Shown here in pieces: positions 7,744 through 10,754 of a stretch of DNA of 10,754 nucleotides. The stretch lies in contig JAITFL010000120.1 of NCBI GenBank assembly GCA_031281385.1, positions 1-10,754 of the forward strand, in the 5' to 3' direction. The notes below the pieces were generated by a model. The model was given only the letters and a program-made list of their open reading frames with translations, ran no database searches and was not told the origin of the DNA. Position numbers and translations under genes: made by a program. Source of the stretch: Holophagales bacterium. GTDB lineage: Bacteria > Acidobacteriota > Holophagae > Holophagales > Holophagaceae. How positions within the stretch are numbered: the stretch's first letter is position 1; each line of letters begins with the position of its first letter.

Positions 7744-8721
7744 ATGACGGCCATATATGAGGCCCCCAAGGGTGCCACCTGGGTGCGCTTCCCCCGCTTT
7801 GTGGGGGACGCGGTGATGCAGTTGCCCATACTGCGGCTTTTGCGGCGCATTGACGTTGGCCCTATCGTTGTCTGGGGTCCAGCCCCAACCGCGAGCCTTG
7901 CCTGTGAAGACGGATTGGCGGACTTTGTTGTATTTGAAGAGAAAAAGGCGGAAATTCTAGAACTGACGAAAACTTTCAAAGAAGCCAAGGCCGCCCGCTC
8001 CATCCACTTTCCAAAGTCGCTCAGAACCCCCATAGCCGCATGGCTGGCCGGAGTGCCAGAAAGGATAGGCGTTAGCGATGGGGGGGCGAGGCTTTTCAAC
8101 ACCCACCATGCGCCATTCTGGAAGGCGAGCGGCCCCTTCGTGTTGCGCTACCATGCTGCGCTTGCAAAGTTGTGGCCAGATTTGCCCCCGATGCCCTTTG
8201 CTGACTATCATTCAACGGCCAAGATAAATGTCCCCAGCGCAAGATACATTTGTCTTATGCCAGGCTCGGCGTGGCTGTCAAAGTCTTGGCCTGTGGAGCA
8301 CTATCAGGCCATAGCTTTGAAGGCCCTTCAAGAAGGCATGGAAGTGGCGGTGCTTGGCTCCTTGGCCGAAAAAAATTTATGCGACACGGTTTTGGGCGAT
8401 GCCGCGTTGAACGGCATGGGCCACAATTACTGCGGCCAGACGAATTTGCGCGAAGCTGCGGCCACCTTGCAAGGGGCAGTGGCGGCCATAGGCAACGATT
8501 CGGGCCTGAGCCATCTGGCCGCCGCCTGCGGGACAAAAACGATTGCCCTATACGGCCCAACGGATTCGGCTGGTTCCGCGCCCTGGGGGCCAGACGCTAT
8601 CGCCGTGAGTCCAGATGCTTCGCCCTGCCGCCCATGCTTCAAAAAAACCTGCCCCCTACCTAGAAGAACATGCATGGAAGACATTACGCCTGATATGGTT
8701 TGGGGGCTGATCAAAAGATAG
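7744..8721 (+). CDS. LPS heptosyltransferase II-like (WaaF-type) GT9 glycosyltransferase
   Basis: 325 residues. The ATG at 7744 is chosen over an upstream GTG (7714) because AAGAGG lies 6 nt before it and homology-like sequence begins here. It is a GT9, GT-B fold enzyme expected to add heptose or a similar sugar to the LPS inner core at the cytoplasmic face. Visible features: N-terminal RFPRFVGDAVMQLP (about 15-28), a mid-protein donor-site entry PGSAWLSKSWP, GNDSGLSHLAAACG (the conserved donor-binding helix region), ALYGPTD, and a C-terminal Cys cluster (Cys295, Cys298, Cys303, Cys310 in CxPCFKKTCP...CM), which is a feature of WaaF/RfaF-type proteins. It follows the first GT9 on the same strand, but 563 nt of repeat-bearing DNA lie between, so it probably has its own promoter. 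Confidence 0.88.
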   Translation: MTAIYEAPKGATWVRFPRFVGDAVMQLPILRLLRRIDVGPIVVWGPAPTASLACEDGLADFVVFEEKKAEILELTKTFKEAKAARSIHFPKSLRTPIAAWLAGVPERIGVSDGGARLFNTHHAPFWKASGPFVLRYHAALAKLWPDLPPMPFADYHSTAKINVPSARYICLMPGSAWLSKSWPVEHYQAIALKALQEGMEVAVLGSLAEKNLCDTVLGDAALNGMGHNYCGQTNLREAAATLQGAVAAIGNDSGLSHLAAACGTKTIALYGPTDSAGSAPWGPDAIAVSPDASPCRPCFKKTCPLPRRTCMEDITPDMVWGLIKR

Positions 8722-8753
8722 GGCGTAGGTTGTAGGGATTAGGGGCTAGGGGG
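8721..8753 (+). repeat. G-rich TAGGG-type iterated tract at the GT9 stop codon
   Basis: Five G-runs (3, 2, 3, 4 and 5 Gs), each preceded by TA: TAGGG, GTAGG, GTAGGG, TTAGGGG, CTAGGGGG. The first run begins at the last base of the GT9 stop codon. It is a possible G-quadruplex-forming tract on the sense strand. Confidence 0.5.
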
Positions 8754-8785
8754 TAGTTACAAGACTAAAGTATAACAATTTACGC

Positions 8786-8834
8786 GTGTATTGCTCGCTT
8801 TACGACGAGCAAAGCCCATCTACGAGCAATACGC
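8786..8834. repeat. Nested, mutually exclusive inverted repeats
   Basis: GTATTGCTCG (8788-8797) pairs with CGAGCAATAC (8823-8832), extendable by a G-U and a G-C pair. The inner part TTGCTCG (8791-8797) can instead pair with CGAGCAA at 8806-8812. Only one of the two can form at a time. Confidence 0.5.
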
Positions 8835-8852
8835 GGCAAGGAACTCTTCTTG

Positions 8853-8880
8853 GTATCCATTTGCTAAAGCAAACGGATAC
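8853..8880. repeat. 28-nt interrupted palindrome
   Basis: GTATCC - A - TTTGCT - AA - AGCAAA - C - GGATAC: two perfect 6-bp arms separated by a single A/C mismatch. Confidence 0.6.
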
Positions 8881-8975
8881 GCAAGGCCCTCACGCCAGTC
8901 GCTTTTGTTGTTTTCAGCACACAGTGCCGCAGGCCAGAGTTTCGATGCCGTCGAGTTCATTCTGTACGCAAATCC

Positions 8976-9018
8976 TTGCATAGCAGTTCAACCTACAATA
9001 GGTTGAACTGCTATGCAA
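8976..9018. repeat. Perfect 20-bp stem, 3-nt loop hairpin
   Basis: Arms 8976-8995 and 8999-9018 are exact reverse complements around a CAA loop. No T-run follows on the + strand (CTTGGTTTG), so it is not a standard terminator. Repeat copy 2 begins inside its last three bases. Confidence 0.85.
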
Positions 9019-9257
9019 CTTGGTTTGCTCAACATTGGGTCATGGAACCCTCTCGTATGCTCAACCATCCGCCCTGCGACACCATCGCGCCAATTGGACA
9101 CGCGGCGAGGTCATTCGCCGCTTGACTGCGGGGTAGAGGCCCTGCGGCCTGTTGCGTTTCACTCCGTGGCAGGGAAAAACCTTCCGAAATGCTCACTGGG
9201 GATTCGCGCAGCACGGCCTCGCGTGCGAGTCCGCACTGCGCTTCTCCCCAGACCCCT

Positions 9258-9280
9258 GCCGTCCTTCGGACGGCTTCTTT
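9258..9280 (+). terminator. Possible terminator or attenuator hairpin within repeat copy 2
   Basis: GCCGTCC - TTC - GGACGGC (9258-9274), a perfect 7-bp GC stem followed by TTCTTT. GGACGG recurs at 9284-9289 and 9288-9293 and could compete for the same left arm. The short T-stretch makes termination uncertain. Confidence 0.4.
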
Positions 9281-9347
9281 GATGGACGGACGGATATTTG
9301 GGAGATGACTTCGATGAGCGAAAAGAGGTTTTTGCAAGAGAACTCGA

Positions 9348-9373
9348 TATAATAAACTAATCTTTGCAAGAGG
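9348..9373 (+). promoter_or_regulatory. -10 box and SD of the DUF1573 gene
   Basis: A perfect TATAAT at 9348-9353 with no recognisable -35 at normal spacing. AAGAGG at 9368-9373 is an SD 7 nt before the ATG at 9381. Transcription would begin near 9360 and give a leader of about 20 nt. Confidence 0.5.
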
Positions 9374-9380
9374 TGCTTTC

Positions 9381-10358
9381 ATGCGCTTTTTCCCCTATAT
9401 AGCGCTCGCGCCAATCGTGTGCATGGCCCAAGCCCCAGTGCCCGCCATCTCGTTTGAAAAGCCCCACCACGACTTTGGCAGGATGCAGGACGACCAAAAG
9501 GTTTCTCACCGCTTCAAGGTGGCGAACAAAGGCTCCTCCGTCTTGGAGATAGCGGAGGTAATACCATCGTGCGGGTGCACCTATTCTATCGCTGGGCAGA
9601 AAAACCTAAAGCCGGGCGAAGAAACTTTCATAGAAGTCGTGTTTGATCCAAGCGGCATGACGGGCAACATCCAAAAGACAATCGCGGTGCGCTCGAATGA
9701 CCCCAAAAATGGCGAAATAGTACTCACCTTTGAAGCCACGGTGGTGCGCGAGATAATGCCTAGCTCCACCTACGCCATCTTTAGCGGCGTGACGCGCACG
9801 GGCCCTGCCATGTCAAAGACGATACGCCTTGAGTCGGGGGACGGCCAGCCAATAGTTGTCACCGACGCCAAGATGCCAGGCGCACCTTACCTTTCGTGCA
9901 ATCCGCAAAAGCAAGGCAACGATGTGATTTTGAACATCAGCTTAGACGGTAAGCTGCTGCCGCCAAAGATCAACCAAGGCACAGACAACCTTGCCGTACG
10001 CACCACCAGCAAAAGGGTGCCTGTCTTGCACTTCCAGATCCATTGGGAGGTGCAGCCCGCCATTCTGGCCGAGCCAGAGTGGGTCACTTGGCTGGGCGCG
10101 GCGGCGGGAAAGGAACAGGGGGCTTCAATAACCTTAAAGCACCCCCAGGGCAGGCCATTCAAGATATTGGACGCAAAGTCAAGCTCGTCCATTCTGCGCG
10201 CATCTGGTATCACAAAGAATAGCGCCGCAGAACACAAGTTCGAGGTCATTCTTTCCGCAAAGGCAAAGGCTGGCGCATACCGCGAGATACTCACCTTGAA
10301 GCTGGACGACCCTGAGCAGCAGTCACTGGAAATCCCCGTTGTGGCTGTGCTGCAATAA
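9381..10358 (+). CDS. DUF1573 domain protein, exported, two Ig-like domains
   Basis: 325 residues, starting at an ATG with AAGAGG 7 nt upstream. The N-terminus (MRFFPYIALAPIVCMAQA) is a short signal peptide; Cys14 is preceded by Val, which does not fit a standard lipobox, so cleavage by signal peptidase I near AQA is more likely. Residues about 22-120 match DUF1573: FEKPHHDFGRM, then FKVANKGSSVLEI and the hallmark PSCGCT (Cys64, Cys66), then PGEETFIEVVFDP and SNDP. DUF1573 is an ASH/MSP-like Ig fold of unknown function found in envelope proteins of several Gram-negative phyla. Residues about 125-325 look like a second, divergent Ig-like region (ITLKHPQGRPFKILDA, LTLKLDDPEQQSLEIPVVAVL). It is convergent with the TonB-dependent receptor fragment on the right. 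The role is unknown. Confidence 0.88.
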   Translation: MRFFPYIALAPIVCMAQAPVPAISFEKPHHDFGRMQDDQKVSHRFKVANKGSSVLEIAEVIPSCGCTYSIAGQKNLKPGEETFIEVVFDPSGMTGNIQKTIAVRSNDPKNGEIVLTFEATVVREIMPSSTYAIFSGVTRTGPAMSKTIRLESGDGQPIVVTDAKMPGAPYLSCNPQKQGNDVILNISLDGKLLPPKINQGTDNLAVRTTSKRVPVLHFQIHWEVQPAILAEPEWVTWLGAAAGKEQGASITLKHPQGRPFKILDAKSSSSILRASGITKNSAAEHKFEVILSAKAKAGAYREILTLKLDDPEQQSLEIPVVAVLQ

Positions 10359-10481
10359 ATTATTCCAACCGTAAAGCGAGCGATACAAGCGTGAATTACT
10401 ATATGCACTGGACGATTGCAAGGGGTGGATTAGACATTGCGACTATGGACTACAATAAATTGAATTGCTATATAAGCATGA
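10359..10481. other. Convergent intergenic spacer with a diverged direct repeat
   Basis: GAATTACTATAT (10393-10404) and GAATTGCTATAT (10462-10473) differ at one base, and both are soon followed by GCA. No hairpin terminator is visible for either convergent gene. Confidence 0.35.
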
Positions 10482-10754
10482 TCAGCAGGTCACACCAGCG
10501 CGTACAACCACATGGAAACCGGGGTCTTCCAGCGTGTTCATGGGCGGGATGTACGCTTTGTTGAAGATGTTGTTCAGGTTAATGTCAGCAAAAAAGCTCC
10601 TTGTTTTGCCGGCGGCAAACGGCTTCCTTATGCCAAAGGCAAAATTGAGCGTGGCCCAGCCAGGATAGATCAGGGTGGTATTCCGGGTGGTTTCGTCAAT
10701 CTCTTCTTCGCTTTTTGCCGTAAAGCGGCCATAGACATCCGCGTGGAAACTGAG
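10482..10754 (-). CDS. TonB-dependent receptor, C-terminal fragment (runs off window)
   Basis: Reading the minus strand from the window edge gives 90 residues before a TGA at 10484-10482. It begins LSFHADVYGRF and contains IYPGWATLNFAFGIRKPF, FFADINLNNIFNKAYIPP and LEDPGFHVVVRAGV. The strand-Gly-strand pattern and the NLNNIFNKAY..P box followed by PGF/PGR and a last strand are the standard end of TonB-dependent receptors (siderophore, haem or cobalamin type). The last residue is Cys (VTC) instead of the usual aromatic, which is odd. The rest of the gene lies to the right of the window. Substrate cannot be told. Confidence 0.82.
   Translation of the reverse strand, partial: LSFHADVYGRFTAKSEEEIDETTRNTTLIYPGWATLNFAFGIRKPFAAGKTRSFFADINLNNIFNKAYIPPMNTLEDPGFHVVVRAGVTC

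Larger units (their letters stand above)
8754..9015. other. Non-coding stretch with several palindromes
   Basis: No convincing gene. A TTG-started frame of 71 codons (8791-9006) has no SD and runs through two palindromes, so it is not called. The stretch holds nested inverted repeats at 8786-8834, an interrupted palindrome at 8853-8880 and the left arm of the long hairpin at 8976-9018. Confidence 0.5.
9016..9380 (+). repeat. Intergenic structured repeat, copy 2 (leader of DUF1573 gene)
   Basis: About 365 nt, colinear with 7313-7743. Hairpin A (9102-9121) has the same loop GGTCAT and a 7-bp stem differing from copy 1 by one compensatory pair. Hairpin B is shorter (9137-9141 / 9146-9150), and hairpin C keeps CTCGC-GT-GCGAG (9218-9229). 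The 20-nt block is at 9188-9207 and the 16-nt block at 9301-9316. The terminal TTTGCAAGAG(G) is present twice (9331-9340 and 9363-9373); the second contains the SD of the DUF1573 gene. The 16-nt block begins 80 nt before the start codon, against 79 nt in copy 1. Confidence 0.8.

Noticed and set aside
8791..9006. A 71-codon + strand frame with protein-like composition (TTG start)
   Set aside because: No SD, it starts inside one palindrome, crosses a second and ends inside the 20-bp hairpin; structure explains the region better.
7231..9340. CRISPR array
   Set aside because: Only two long, diverged copies and one partial, separated by genes; no short identical repeats with regular spacers and no cas genes.
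7181..9380. tRNA or rRNA gene in the intergenic stretches
   Set aside because: No cloverleaf, CCA end or T-loop signature and no recognisable rRNA segment.
7313..9380. Insertion sequence
   Set aside because: No transposase frame, no terminal inverted repeats and no target duplication could be seen at the ends of the repeat copies.

Overview
The window comes from a Gram-negative (diderm) bacterium of moderately high GC. It holds an outer-membrane beta-barrel operon, an Oar-like TonB-dependent receptor with an N-terminal carboxypeptidase-regulatory-like domain, two GT9 heptosyltransferase-type enzymes for LPS core synthesis, a DUF1573 envelope protein and the tail of a second TonB-dependent receptor. 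Oar-like receptors of about 1,280 residues with this domain order are typical of Acidobacteriota and also occur in Myxococcota and Bacteroidota; an acidobacterial source is my best guess but is not proven. The main genes use ATA (Ile) and AGG (Arg) unusually often for their GC content.

Layout, left to right. (1) 1-5363, + strand: a probable operon of a beta-barrel protein whose 5' end lies outside the window, the Oar-like receptor, and a small signal-peptide-bearing barrel protein. The genes are 15-29 nt apart with strong Shine-Dalgarno (SD) sites, and a strong GC-rich hairpin follows the last one. (2) 5364-5581: an AT-rich spacer with a terminator-like hairpin at each end. (3) 5582-6200, - strand: a VapB/VapC-type toxin-antitoxin pair, more AT-rich than its surroundings and divergent from the next gene. 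(4) 6254-8721, + strand: two GT9 glycosyltransferases separated by a 563-nt non-coding stretch. (5) 8722-9380: a 659-nt non-coding stretch with a G-rich tract, several palindromes and a perfect 20-bp-stem hairpin. (6) 9381-10358, + strand: a DUF1573 protein. (7) 10482-10754, - strand: the C-terminal 90 residues of another TonB-dependent receptor, convergent with the DUF1573 gene and running off the window.

The most unusual content is in the two long intergenic stretches. They carry two diverged copies of one repeat (7313-7743 and 9016-9380), plus a partial third copy (about 7231-7280). Each long copy runs up to the start codon of a different gene, the second GT9 and the DUF1573 gene, and supplies its SD in a shared TTTGCAAGAGG block 6-7 nt before ATG. 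The best-preserved hairpin keeps its loop and 7-bp stem while one base pair changes in a compensatory way, as expected of a structured RNA or DNA element. A reading frame on the opposite strand of the same repeat also shows mostly synonymous differences between copies. These two explanations compete, and both are set out in the findings.

Functionally the window is about the cell envelope: outer-membrane receptors and barrels, LPS core glycosylation, and a secreted or periplasmic DUF1573 protein, with a probably acquired toxin-antitoxin module between them.
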